A DNA stretch of 64,000 nt from Bacteroides sp. (GCA_014802445.1 JAAVCF010000002.1:119559-183558), one strand, 5' to 3'; counted from the first letter of the stretch, positions 35,845 through 44,464 are shown. Program-made: numbers and translations. Notes: a model not told the origin generated them from the letters alone.

Positions 35845-36878
35845 TGGTCACGGCCCGACTTTTCAACCCTCAGAATGACCTCGCGCTTGCCGCAGGCCGG
35901 GCGGCCTACACGCCTCCCGGTGCTTCGGCAGCTTTTGCGCGGGCAGGGGCTCTGCTGCCCGCATGGTGGAGCGGCGAGGCCGACATCATTGCCGGGCGCG
36001 GCCTCGAAGAGGATGCAGCGTGGCTCAGGCGCACTCACGGCCTGACGATAGCCACCGGCAGTTGCGCCGGCGCCGAAGCCGCCGAGGCATGGGGATGGAG
36101 CGCCAACGCTGCGTCACTGCTGGCCCGCGAAGGGGTGGCCTCTGACCTGCTGCCCTGCCCCGCCACACTCGACACACTGCGACGCCTCAGCCACCGCCGC
36201 ACCGCCATCACCATCCGCCGCGCTTTAGGGGCCGATGAAGGGCTTGAGGCCATGACCGCCGAGGCGGCCCTTGAATATATCAGGCAGACGCCGGAAGGGG
36301 TGTTTGCCAAGAGTCCGTGGTCATGCAGCGGGCGCGGCGTGATGCCTGTGAGCAACGCCGATGCTGCGGCCACGCGACCATTCCTTGAAGGCATCATCCG
36401 CCGCCAGGGGAGCGTGATGCTTGAGCGCAACTCAGGCACAGGGCTTGACTTTGCGGCGCTATTTGAGCGCTCGGCCCAGGGGCGGGTGGAGTTTGCCGGA
36501 TGGTCAGTGTTTGCCAGCTCGGCCGCCGGGGCTTATGCCGGTAACCTCGTGGCGCCTCAGCAGGAGCTTGAGGCGATGATTGGCGAGCGCACGGAGCTTG
36601 CCGAGCTGAAAAGCACTGTGACCAAGCTCGAAAGGATTTTGGGCGAGGTGCTGGCCGAGTCGGGCTACGCGGGTCCGCTGGGAGTGGATATGCTCGCAGC
36701 TGATTCAGGGCTCCTGAACCCTTGCATAGAGCTGAATCTGAGGCGCACAATGGGGTTCGTGGCCCGTGACCTCAACCGCCTTCGTGGACTGGAAGGCAAG
36801 CTAACGATGAACGGGCCTGCCGATGCGCTGTCATTGACACCGCCCCGGGGCCCGTTTAATATCTCGGTGATGCGCTGA
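35844..36878 (+). CDS. Uncharacterised ATP-grasp-like protein
   Basis: 344 residues, cytoplasmic, of a family common in Bacteroidales but without a name that I know. The N-terminus LFNPQNDLALAAG is typical. Features that recall ATP-grasp enzymes are a possible nucleotide-lysine segment VFAKSPWSCSGRGV (about 152-165), a loop LERNSGTGLDF, and a C-terminal ECLN-type metal site seen here as CIELNLRRTMG (E, N and R near 300). ATP-grasp enzymes join carboxylates to amines or thiols; substrate unknown. Coupled to rpe by a TAATG overlap. Confidence 0.55.
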   Translation: MVTARLFNPQNDLALAAGRAAYTPPGASAAFARAGALLPAWWSGEADIIAGRGLEEDAAWLRRTHGLTIATGSCAGAEAAEAWGWSANAASLLAREGVASDLLPCPATLDTLRRLSHRRTAITIRRALGADEGLEAMTAEAALEYIRQTPEGVFAKSPWSCSGRGVMPVSNADAAATRPFLEGIIRRQGSVMLERNSGTGLDFAALFERSAQGRVEFAGWSVFASSAAGAYAGNLVAPQQELEAMIGERTELAELKSTVTKLERILGEVLAESGYAGPLGVDMLAADSGLLNPCIELNLRRTMGFVARDLNRLRGLEGKLTMNGPADALSLTPPRGPFNISVMR

Positions 36879-36900
36879 TACGGTGATACGCTGACAAACG

Positions 36901-37365
36901 TCAGGCGTCCTCAAGCATACGCTTGAAAGCCACCATCTTGACGGCTGTGTCGGCGTATTCAGGACCTTTGTTGAGACGTTCACGCGCCTGCTCCTCATTA
37001 TCGACAGTAAGAACGCCGAAAATCACCGGGATGTCACAATCGGCATTGAGCGAAGTGACGCCCTGGGTGACACTCTGACACACATAGTCAAAATGAGGAG
37101 TGCCGCCGCGAATCACGCAGCCACACACAATCACGGCATCAAACAGGCTCGCTTCGATAATCTGCGAAGCGGCAAAGGTGAGCTCTACGGCGCCGGGGAC
37201 GGTGTAGATCACCGCATCGTCAGGCTCGCATCCGAGCTCAATGAGGCGTTTGCGGGCTGACTCAGCGAGCTCAGAGGTGATGAAACTGTTCCACTCAGTG
37301 GTGACGATGGCCACTCTGAGATTGTCAAGGCGGGGAACTTCAGTGGTGGGATTATGCTGGGACAT
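36901..37365 (-). CDS. ribH: 6,7-dimethyl-8-ribityllumazine synthase
   Basis: Penultimate step of riboflavin synthesis. 154 residues, typical for the capsid-forming enzyme. Seen: VATTEWNSFITSEL, PGAVELTFAAS and CGCVIRGGTPHFDYVC with the catalytic His, and GVLTVDNEEQARERL. It ends the leftward run SIS isomerase - TPR protein - ribH. The ribD gene is elsewhere, at 55.5 kb. Confidence 0.96.
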   Translation of the reverse strand: MSQHNPTTEVPRLDNLRVAIVTTEWNSFITSELAESARKRLIELGCEPDDAVIYTVPGAVELTFAASQIIEASLFDAVIVCGCVIRGGTPHFDYVCQSVTQGVTSLNADCDIPVIFGVLTVDNEEQARERLNKGPEYADTAVKMVAFKRMLEDA

Positions 37366-37385
37366 TGATAGTTAGGAGTTAGGAG

Positions 37386-38402
37386 TTATTTGGGGAAGAT
37401 TTTGTGCCAGAGGCCGAGGATGTCGAGGCGGCGACTCTTGGCGTTGAGAAGAATGTCGACAATGCGGCGGTGAGCCTCCTCGGCGTTGATTTTCGTGGCC
37501 TTGTGAAGCATGGTGTTGAGCAGGTGGATACCCTTGTCGCGTGAGGCGGGCACCTGCAGGAGAGCTTCGCCGAGGTCAATGGACATTTCGAGCTGGCGGA
37601 GGTCAAAAACGGGGTTCATCTTCGTGAGATATTTCAGCGCACGGGTGAAATACTGCACCGCTTCGCGATTGCGCCCCATCTGAGCCAGGGTTTTGCCCTC
37701 GGTGTAGAGCGAGTCTACCAGGCGCACCATTGAATCCTCGATGCCTGAATTGACCATCTGGAGATAGGTGGATGTGGCCACCTGATAGTGGGCCAGAAGG
37801 TTGACCTGCTTCACGCGCGAGCGATAGATGGAGGTGGCGGCGTTCTGCGCCATAATCACGGCCGAGCCGTAGCGCTCAGGCTGTGTCTTGGCCAGACGCT
37901 CAAAAATCTTTATTGACTTTTCGAGCTCGCGCTCGGCCTGCTTGAACTCGCTGCGCTCACCGTGGAGGAAAGCTATATCATAAAGCAGCGAGCCGAGCAC
38001 CGACAGGAAAGGCTCGTCCTTGCGCTTGGGCTCCTGAGAGAGGAGCGAGAGAGTGGTGGCAGCGGTGACAAGCGCTTCAGAATAGTCATTCTGCTCAATC
38101 TGCAGCGCTGTGAGCACCTGCATCAGAGCCGCGTGCATGTCAAGGCGGGCCCCCTCGTCCACCCCGGCACGGAGCAGTAGAGCGTCGGTTTCACGAATGA
38201 TGGTAATGGCACGGTCAATCTCACCCCGCTCAATGCGGTCCTTGGCCATGGCGCGGAAGAAGTCGTAGGCCGTGTTAAAGGGCACATCGGCCAGAGTGTG
38301 GCGCAGCTCGGCCATCGAGGGATTGCGGCGGGCAAGCGCCCTTAGCGCCTCGGTGTCGGAGGTGGGGGTGATAAAGACGTTTTCGAGAGATATTGCTTTC
38401 AT
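37386..38402 (-). CDS. Tetratricopeptide-repeat-like protein
   Basis: 338 residues, helical, without a signal peptide. Several helix-pair segments look like TPRs, e.g. AQMGRNREAVQYFTRALKYL near 245-265 and ERSEFKQAERELEKSIKIFE near 145-165. Function unknown; probably a scaffold or binding protein. Its ATG overlaps the stop of the SIS-domain gene by four bases, and ribH follows 20 bases later. Confidence 0.7.
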   Translation of the reverse strand: MKAISLENVFITPTSDTEALRALARRNPSMAELRHTLADVPFNTAYDFFRAMAKDRIERGEIDRAITIIRETDALLLRAGVDEGARLDMHAALMQVLTALQIEQNDYSEALVTAATTLSLLSQEPKRKDEPFLSVLGSLLYDIAFLHGERSEFKQAERELEKSIKIFERLAKTQPERYGSAVIMAQNAATSIYRSRVKQVNLLAHYQVATSTYLQMVNSGIEDSMVRLVDSLYTEGKTLAQMGRNREAVQYFTRALKYLTKMNPVFDLRQLEMSIDLGEALLQVPASRDKGIHLLNTMLHKATKINAEEAHRRIVDILLNAKSRRLDILGLWHKIFPK

Positions 38403-39016
38403 TGTTTAGAAGCGTCAGAGCGTGATTTGTGGCCCAGATAGCCGCCGTGGTGGCGCAGGGCATACTTTGAGGCCGTAAAGCCTGTGATGCGCATAACGTT
38501 GACCACCAGCACATCGCCGATAACGGTCATGAGCGTGGTGGAGGTGGTGGGCGTCAGGCCGAGGGGACACACCTCGGTGGTGGTTCCCGTGGCAAGGGTA
38601 ATCATGTCAGGCATCGACGAAAGTTCATTCTCAGGATGGCCGGTGATGACGATCATGGGAATCTGAGGATAGAGGCCGCGGGCCAGGCTCACAAGGTCTA
38701 CAATCTCGCGCGTCTTGCCCGAGTTGCTGATCAGGAGCATAACGTCGTCAGGCTGGAGCACCCCCAGGTCACCGTGCTGAGCCTCACTGGGATGGAGATA
38801 GACGGCGGGAGTGCCGGTTGACGAAAACGTCGTGGCGATGTTCATGGCAATCTGCCCCGCCTTGCCCATGCCTGAGGTGACGAGCTTGCCGCCTCGGGAG
38901 TGAACACGTTCAATGATAGTTTCGACGGCCCTGTCATAAGCGTCGGAATAGGGAATCGCAGCCACAGCGCGGCTTTCCTCCGCGAGGATGTGGTGCATTG
39001 ATTCTTTGATATCCAT
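38399..39016 (-). CDS. SIS-domain sugar isomerase, KpsF/GutQ-like without CBS domains
   Basis: 205 residues. The SIS fold of arabinose-5-phosphate isomerases is complete: KLVTSGMGKAGQIAMNIATT, PSEAQHGDLGVL, LISNSGKTREIV, and VCPLGLTPTTSTTLM. The CBS pair found at the C-terminus of KdsD/KpsF is absent; the protein ends shortly after the SIS domain. Arabinose-5-phosphate feeds Kdo synthesis, and a KdsC-like phosphatase lies at 51.1-51.6 kb, which is consistent. First gene of its operon. Confidence 0.85.
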   Translation of the reverse strand: MDIKESMHHILAEESRAVAAIPYSDAYDRAVETIIERVHSRGGKLVTSGMGKAGQIAMNIATTFSSTGTPAVYLHPSEAQHGDLGVLQPDDVMLLISNSGKTREIVDLVSLARGLYPQIPMIVITGHPENELSSMPDMITLATGTTTEVCPLGLTPTTSTTLMTVIGDVLVVNVMRITGFTASKYALRHHGGYLGHKSRSDASKQ

Positions 39017-39043
39017 TTCCTTGATGTTTGGAGTTTCTTAGTG

Positions 39044-39051
39044 CAAATTTA
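39044..39051 (-). promoter_or_regulatory. -7 box of the SIS isomerase - TPR - ribH operon
   Basis: Leftward TAAATTTG, 28 bases before the start at 39016. A TTTG lies only 14 bases further upstream (39069-39066), closer than usual. Confidence 0.55.
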
Positions 39052-39136
39052 GTGATTTTCCGCGTCAAAGTGGGGTTATCCTCCAAAAATAAAAAAACTG
39101 CCTCCCCCCCACCCCGCGAAAACCCCCGGCACGCCA

Positions 39137-39167
39137 TTTGTAAAGTGAGAATAAATAGCTAACTTTG
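39137..39167 (+). promoter_or_regulatory. Promoter of the kinase gene
   Basis: Consensus TTTG (39137-39140), a 19-base spacer, and TAACTTTG (39160-39167). About 54 bases of leader before the GTG start. Confidence 0.85.
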
Positions 39168-39226
39168 TAGCAGAGCGGCATCTTCAACATCCTGAACCGC
39201 TCATTATCCTGCTAACAGAAAGTGAT

Positions 39227-40636
39227 GTGAACGAAAGTAGCACTGATTCCTTATTTACGTCAGATTCCATTGACTCGGTGATTGACTGCACATGGGCTGA
39301 CATGCGGCTTCTGCATGAATCTGAACGCGGATGGTGCTCAGTGTATGTGAGCCTTCACAAAGGCCGGAGGATTGTGCTCAAGGCCCTTAAAGCTCAATAT
39401 CGCGACAGCTCATTCCATAAGCGGCTCCTCAGAAAAGAGTATGCCGTGGGGTCAATGATGTCCCATCGAGGCATTGTGGCCATGCTCGGATTTGACACTG
39501 TGCCGGGACTGGGAGAGGCTATTCTCATGGAGTATGTGGATGGCTCCACGCTTGATGAATATCTTGCCACTCATCCTGAGTTAAGCCGGAACGAACAGCT
39601 CAACATCGTGAGCCAGATTTGCGCGGCGGTGTCCTACATCCATTCCCACCAGATGGTGCATTGCGATCTCAAGCCATCCAACATCCTTGTGACCCGCGAC
39701 GGCGCGTTCATAAAAATCATTGACTTCGGCCTATGCCGTGGTGTAGGCTTTGATTTGCTTGACTTGCCCGGTGGAACCCGCGGATTCACTGCCCCTGAAA
39801 ACATGCTGGCCGACAGCAAAGCCTCAATCGTGACAGATGTGTATTCCATCGGCAAAATTTTGGAACTGATGGATGGCAGGGGACAGATGAAGGGCGTGTG
39901 GCGAAAATGCGTGTCAAAGAATGTGGACTACCGGCCAAAGAGTGCCAACGAAATCATTGACCTTATCAGCCGCCGGCATTCATCGCGAAAAAGAGGCATG
40001 TTCATTTCCGCCGTTGCCGCCACAGCGATTCTTGCGGGAGGGATTTACTTTCTTTGGCAACACAATCATCCGATGCCGGAGGGAAAGGTGACCACACTCT
40101 CCGAGAGCGAAGAGCAGACCCGGCCATCATCGGAGAAGATTGCAGAGAATAGTAATCCGGAGTCACTCAGCAATCGCGTAACACAGTCAGGAAGACAACC
40201 GGCGGAACTTAAAGTTGAAGAGCCCCAAGATGACAGTCAGCGCCGGACAGTTGATACTGACAGCCCCGAATTCAAGGCTCGATTGGCGGAGAAGTTCCAA
40301 CAAGCGGCCGGCCGGAGGTTCAAAGATCATCTTACATTGATAGATACCATGACAACCGTCAGTTCCAATCAATTACAACTTGCGGGCCACTGGCGTTGGC
40401 TGGTAAAACAAGACATGCGCAAATGGCTTGAAACAGAGCTTCAACCTGACACTCAAAAGGTGGAGGAGATAATGAAAGAGATAGAACGTTATGTGAACTT
40501 CTACGCGAGTTTTTCTTTCAGGCTTGATTTAGAGCGCTCTCACAGGCAAGAAGCCGCCAAGCGCCATCCTGAGTTGAATGGAGCGGTCACAAGAGAGAAT
40601 GAAGAACAAGAATCTAAAAAAGCACTTGAGGATTGA
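39227..40636 (+). CDS. Membrane-anchored Hanks-type Ser/Thr protein kinase
   Basis: 469 residues, GTG start. Kinase domain about 20-250: a degenerate glycine loop (ESERGWCSVYVS), VLK lysine K52, helix-C E71, catalytic loop HCDLKPSN (D147, K149, N152), DFG (166-168) and TAPE (188-191). All catalytic residues are present, with Cys for the Arg of HRD, which suggests activity without activation-loop phosphorylation of the RD type. One membrane helix at about 258-277 is followed by about 190 residues outside the membrane: a charged Ser/Glu linker, then a helical region. No PASTA repeats. It opens the accessory island; the neighbouring membrane protein and lipoproteins read the other way. Confidence 0.88.
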   Translation: MNESSTDSLFTSDSIDSVIDCTWADMRLLHESERGWCSVYVSLHKGRRIVLKALKAQYRDSSFHKRLLRKEYAVGSMMSHRGIVAMLGFDTVPGLGEAILMEYVDGSTLDEYLATHPELSRNEQLNIVSQICAAVSYIHSHQMVHCDLKPSNILVTRDGAFIKIIDFGLCRGVGFDLLDLPGGTRGFTAPENMLADSKASIVTDVYSIGKILELMDGRGQMKGVWRKCVSKNVDYRPKSANEIIDLISRRHSSRKRGMFISAVAATAILAGGIYFLWQHNHPMPEGKVTTLSESEEQTRPSSEKIAENSNPESLSNRVTQSGRQPAELKVEEPQDDSQRRTVDTDSPEFKARLAEKFQQAAGRRFKDHLTLIDTMTTVSSNQLQLAGHWRWLVKQDMRKWLETELQPDTQKVEEIMKEIERYVNFYASFSFRLDLERSHRQEAAKRHPELNGAVTRENEEQESKKALED

Positions 40637-40651
40637 CCCCTCAAGTGCTTT
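40616..40651. terminator. Bidirectional hairpin terminator overlapping the kinase stop codon
   Basis: AGCACTTGAGG (40621-40631) pairs with CCTCAAGTGCT (40639-40649); the kinase stop TGA (40634-40636) is in the loop. Leftward the stem is followed by six T, so it best ends the leftward membrane-protein transcript; rightward only a short T run follows. Confidence 0.85.
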
Positions 40652-40686
40652 CAGATATATAGATAAGGTTTAGGAATTCAGGACTA

Positions 40687-40752
40687 CCGTCATAACCAAT
40701 GAGCTGCATACTTGTCGGAGAGAACATGCCGTCCATGTTCAGGATTGTGCCC
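40687..40752 (-). pseudogene. Remnant of a paralogue of the 866-residue membrane protein (C-terminal part)
   Basis: 66 bases match 41524-41589 of the intact gene at 61 of 66 positions. Read leftward it codes GTILNMDGMFSPTSMQ and a few more residues, against GTILDMDGMFSPTSMQ in the intact protein (residues 635-656). The flanking bases do not match and no start or full frame survives. Confidence 0.9.
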
Positions 40753-40838
40753 AGAGTTCGCTTTTGCGGGTGAAGGTTACTGATTGGCCTTCGCAGTCCG
40801 CTGCCTCGAAGGTGTCAGTAGGACAACATCCATTAATG

Positions 40839-40880
40839 GCGTGGCATAATTGGCCTAAATTTGGACCGTTTATGCCACGC
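40839..40880. repeat. Perfect 11-base inverted repeat
   Basis: GCGTGGCATAA (40839-40849) and TTATGCCACGC (40870-40880), separated by 20 bases. It ends ten bases beyond the stop of the 866-residue gene. No T tract follows on either strand. Confidence 0.85.
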
Positions 40881-40889
40881 TCCGTGGTT

Positions 40890-43490
40890 TTAGTCACGGT
40901 AAGGAAGAGAGATGTTTACTGTACTGAACTTGACATTACCCCCATTGTCCATGTCTGACTTTCTGAAACTCTTTCCGCTCCATTCGTCAAAAGGTTTATG
41001 CTCCAGGAGGATATACTCATATAGGCCTTCGGTGTGAGGATTTTTAGCTTCCAAGATTACATAATAAGCGCCAAAATCCGAATCCATAAGGACGTCACCA
41101 TGGAAGGAAATCCAATTGCCTGTGACATCTCCATCATCACTCGGTGAGGACTTAAGGGCATAGCGACCTGTGACTTTACCGTCATAATCAATTTTCATGT
41201 CGAACACTATCGGATTCTCATTCATCGTTCCTTCAAAACGTCCGGTTTTCCCAAGGCCATCCGACATAGAGCGGAACAGATCACGCATATATTCACCCGG
41301 CTTAATTCCAAGATTGGATTGACCGAAGGTTTTAAGGACCGAAAGGCTTAGCCAGTCAGGGAGAGTTTGAGTTCCCTGTAACTTTATAGATTCAGGAAGT
41401 CTGAAAGTATCACCTGTTGACCAAAGCTCAACGGAGGTTGTTAAGCTACCATAAGTGGCGTGACCGATAATTACACTCTCACCATTCTTCACACCGGACA
41501 AGACAATCTCAAGTTCCGTGTTTCCGTCATAACCGGTGAACTGCATACTGGTCGGAGAGAACATGCCGTCCATGTCCAGGATTGTGCCCTGACTGAGATT
41601 CTTATACGCAATTCCACAGATGTGGCCGGCATCATCGGGAGACTCGCAAAACGCCATCATAATGGGATAGCGCTTGCTACCATTGATAAATTCGCCCTTA
41701 AAGAAACGTACATTCAGCCCGTCAACCTGTCTAAACGGCTTATTCAAGATTACATTTATCAAGTTGGCTTCATGATAGTCACCACCTTCAGTCACATAAT
41801 CGTCTCCTTCGATTACATTCTCTGCGAAGGCGTCAGCAGTGACAAAATCAGAGTTGGAATTGTCATGAAATTTGAGATACGCAACAATTGCAATGAGCAC
41901 TGTCAGCACCACACCAATAATTATCCAAATCATTTTTTTGGTTGATTCTTTGTCGTACTCAGACATTGCCATGTAATACTCGTCAGAATATTGGGGATTA
42001 TCACGGCTGGGGTCCACAGGTTCCGACGGTTCCTCGCTCAGAGCTTCAGCGGCTTCAGCGGCTTCGGAGGCTTCAGCGGCATTGGGGCCTTCACCGACAT
42101 GAGTCATTGACTTCGCCGGTTCTTCCGGAATCCAGTCACCTTCTCCATTCCTCAGTAGCTTCACCATGATTCGCACAGGCCAGAGCACAATCCATGCAGC
42201 AATCAGAGATGCAATGATAGTTGAAACGAGGGCGATAAAAAAATCTTCTTGGATTTGAGAGTATGATGTCCAGAGATCAACCCTATCCGTACTCTTAAAT
42301 AAGAAAAACGATTCCAAAATTCCCACTATGCTAAAAACCAGAATTATAGTGCCCAGTTTATTCAACTTCGGACTCACACCCTTGAATAACCGTCGAAAAT
42401 CCCAACCTGTCTTGGCTGCAATGCCCCAAAAAATGAGATTAAGAACGCCATTGATTTTCCTGAGGATGTCTAATGTGGAAAGGTGGTCAATCATCATCCC
42501 ATAGTCGGCACTTATATAGACAGAGGGAACACCGATTAAAATAATCGCTGCGTAAAAATATAAAAACCATCGTGTGAGCCCGGATTTATTTACCGAGGGA
42601 TAGCTTGTGTTCAAAGCCTCGAAGAATCGATACAGAAGTGCCAACATTACACCATTGCCTAAGATCCAAAGGAGTGTAACAACGAAAGGGACAGGATGGT
42701 CAGTATAACGCATCAAAGTCGTGACAGCGGTTAGAACCACAAGCGCCAGCAGCATCCACACGCTATTATTGGTCCATTGAAGCTTCTGTAATCTGAGAGG
42801 CTGAACGACTGACAATCCATTCTCTTCATTATTTGACTGGGGGACGGAGGGCGATTCAACATTGGCATTTCCTGTCTGGCTGACAGGTGTTTGGATGGTG
42901 TCAGTATGCATCCTTTTTATGGCATCGAGCGCATACCCCAGAGGCCAGACAAAACAAGTAGCTATTAAAATACAGGTAGCTCCAACAAATGGCTTTACGT
43001 CGCCTGTTGTAAAAATGGCAATAAATACACACAAAATCACAAAGTTCAACAGGAAGGTGATATAGACAAGATAATTGCCGAATTTTTTTACACTGCCGAC
43101 ACCAAAGCGAATACAGCGTACTCCTATACTGAAATAGAACGCATAACCCATAAACACTGCAATCCCTCCAACTGCCATCAACCAATCCTGATGAGAGAGA
43201 AGTGAAATAAGATTCACAATCTGACCAATCAGAATGGGACCAAACACCCATTGGATTCTCTTCCGGATGGTTTCATCCATCAAAGAAGCGCTTAGTTTAG
43301 TCATCATCCAGTACCAGGGCCAGAGCGACAAAATATCGCAGGCTGCAGATATCATCTCTAATGATGCGTTATCACCATCAAAAGTACTATAAATGTTGAA
43401 GAGAAGAGATAAGCATGTCAGAATCAACAAGCAATAATATGGCATTCGGAACTTCTCCAGACCGATACCATTAAATGATAATGTTGGCAT
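40890..43490 (-). CDS. Large multi-pass membrane protein of unknown function
   Basis: 866 residues; I do not recognise a family. Two hydrophobic blocks (about 15-190 and 245-445) together hold roughly eleven membrane segments. They are joined by a polar linker with TPVSQTGNANVES. Then comes an Ala/Glu-rich low-complexity stretch (about 470-495), another membrane helix at about 520-540, and a C-terminal soluble domain of about 325 residues, probably outside the membrane, rich in beta strands (e.g. MDGMFSPTSMQFTGYDG). Codon use looks more AT-rich than in housekeeping neighbours. Decayed paralogue pieces flank it on both sides. It may share a transcript with the two lipoprotein genes upstream. 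Confidence 0.75.
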   Translation of the reverse strand: MPTLSFNGIGLEKFRMPYYCLLILTCLSLLFNIYSTFDGDNASLEMISAACDILSLWPWYWMMTKLSASLMDETIRKRIQWVFGPILIGQIVNLISLLSHQDWLMAVGGIAVFMGYAFYFSIGVRCIRFGVGSVKKFGNYLVYITFLLNFVILCVFIAIFTTGDVKPFVGATCILIATCFVWPLGYALDAIKRMHTDTIQTPVSQTGNANVESPSVPQSNNEENGLSVVQPLRLQKLQWTNNSVWMLLALVVLTAVTTLMRYTDHPVPFVVTLLWILGNGVMLALLYRFFEALNTSYPSVNKSGLTRWFLYFYAAIILIGVPSVYISADYGMMIDHLSTLDILRKINGVLNLIFWGIAAKTGWDFRRLFKGVSPKLNKLGTIILVFSIVGILESFFLFKSTDRVDLWTSYSQIQEDFFIALVSTIIASLIAAWIVLWPVRIMVKLLRNGEGDWIPEEPAKSMTHVGEGPNAAEASEAAEAAEALSEEPSEPVDPSRDNPQYSDEYYMAMSEYDKESTKKMIWIIIGVVLTVLIAIVAYLKFHDNSNSDFVTADAFAENVIEGDDYVTEGGDYHEANLINVILNKPFRQVDGLNVRFFKGEFINGSKRYPIMMAFCESPDDAGHICGIAYKNLSQGTILDMDGMFSPTSMQFTGYDGNTELEIVLSGVKNGESVIIGHATYGSLTTSVELWSTGDTFRLPESIKLQGTQTLPDWLSLSVLKTFGQSNLGIKPGEYMRDLFRSMSDGLGKTGRFEGTMNENPIVFDMKIDYDGKVTGRYALKSSPSDDGDVTGNWISFHGDVLMDSDFGAYYVILEAKNPHTEGLYEYILLEHKPFDEWSGKSFRKSDMDNGGNVKFSTVNISLPYRD

Positions 43491-43549
43491 TATTATTAAA
43501 TTAATGTTATTAAATTTCTAAATTATGCTCTCCAAGGTTATATTTGTCT

Positions 43550-43612
43550 GATTCAACATTGCCATTCTCTGTCTGGCTGACAGGTGTTTGCATGGCTTTA
43601 CGTTGCCTGTTG
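43550..43612 (-). pseudogene. Remnant of a paralogue of the 866-residue protein (N-terminal part, with internal deletion)
   Basis: 43550-43595 matches 42852-42897 at 42 of 46 positions (coding TPVSQTENGNVES-like residues). The sequence then jumps, at a shared ATGG, to match 42989-43009 (20 of 21). The order shows a deletion of about 92 bases in the copy. The open frame around it (up to 43710) is not gene-like. Confidence 0.85.
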
Positions 43613-43663
43613 GAAAGTAAGTGGTTGATTAAGACTATCTCATAAGTCCCTTCTCTCCGCCGC

Positions 43664-44464
43664 TTAACGGGTAGAAACTTTAGAGAACGAATTCCATCTC
43701 TTTTCACCACCGAAAAGGTAGTATGAAATTCTCATATCTTCACCCTCTTTGGATTCAAAACTGATTTTGCCGGGGACGGACTCACCATCAGAATCAGATG
43801 AATAGTATTCCGGAATATCTATAGTTCCGTCGTCATTTACTTTGTAATATCCGAAATCTACACGCGCCAACTTTACCGTTTCCCCATTGATCATGGGATA
43901 GTCAAAAATTGTGATTTCAAGAGGATAATCTACATCCGAATCTTGAATTCTTCCCTGGCCACGATGCCTGATGTATCTTACAGTCTCTGACTCGTCGGCT
44001 AACTTATTTAGGTACGTCGTTGACACAAAGTAATCTGTAGCTCCATTACATTTGAGGACCAAATGGTTGATGTCAAGAAAAAAAATGTCAAAGCTCTCTC
44101 CGTCAGAAATAGCTTCTTCCCTAAAAACCACTCCTTTCATCTTCCCGTTATTGAAAGGAACAGTAGCGTAACCACAGTCATAGCCATAGAGATTAGTTCG
44201 AGATATATCCACACTGTCACTGTAGTTATTACACATTTCAAAAGTTAAACCTATGTTATGATTGTCAATAGATACAAAATATACTGCGGGAATTCCTTCA
44301 TCTGTTATTTTCTCACCATTAAACAACCGGGAAAGAGTCACATCACCAGATGCCTGCTGACATGACATGAGAGGAAGCAGGAGGATGATTCTGATAGCTG
44401 CACCGAGACTGTTTTTAAGTCTCGAAAAACATTTTTTTGCTTGGTCCATGCGGTTACTTATCAT
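43664..44464 (-). CDS. Putative lipoprotein of unknown function
   Basis: 266 residues. The N-terminus is long and basic, followed by a hydrophobic stretch and lipobox LMSC (Cys at about 35), so it is probably lipidated. The rest is predicted beta-rich (VYFVSIDNHNIGLTFEMCNN; DFGYYKVNDDGTIDIPEYY). No family recognised. The 3' end runs close to the paralogue remnant at 43550-43612. It lies 59 bases after the next lipoprotein gene, in the same direction, so an operon with it and the 866-residue protein is likely. Confidence 0.65.
   Translation of the reverse strand: MISNRMDQAKKCFSRLKNSLGAAIRIILLLPLMSCQQASGDVTLSRLFNGEKITDEGIPAVYFVSIDNHNIGLTFEMCNNYSDSVDISRTNLYGYDCGYATVPFNNGKMKGVVFREEAISDGESFDIFFLDINHLVLKCNGATDYFVSTTYLNKLADESETVRYIRHRGQGRIQDSDVDYPLEITIFDYPMINGETVKLARVDFGYYKVNDDGTIDIPEYYSSDSDGESVPGKISFESKEGEDMRISYYLFGGEKRWNSFSKVSTR

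Noticed and set aside
39101-39118. C-rich stretch before the kinase promoter as a phase-variable tract
   Set aside because: The run is broken by an A and lies between divergent promoters without clear spacing effect; too weak to claim.
40764-40958. 64-residue rightward open frame between the kinase and the membrane gene
   Set aside because: It covers the inverted repeat and the 3' end of the leftward gene; no motif or promoter.
43510-43710. 66-residue leftward gene upstream of the 866-residue protein
   Set aside because: It is largely built from the decayed paralogue scrap and overlaps the lipoprotein 3' end.
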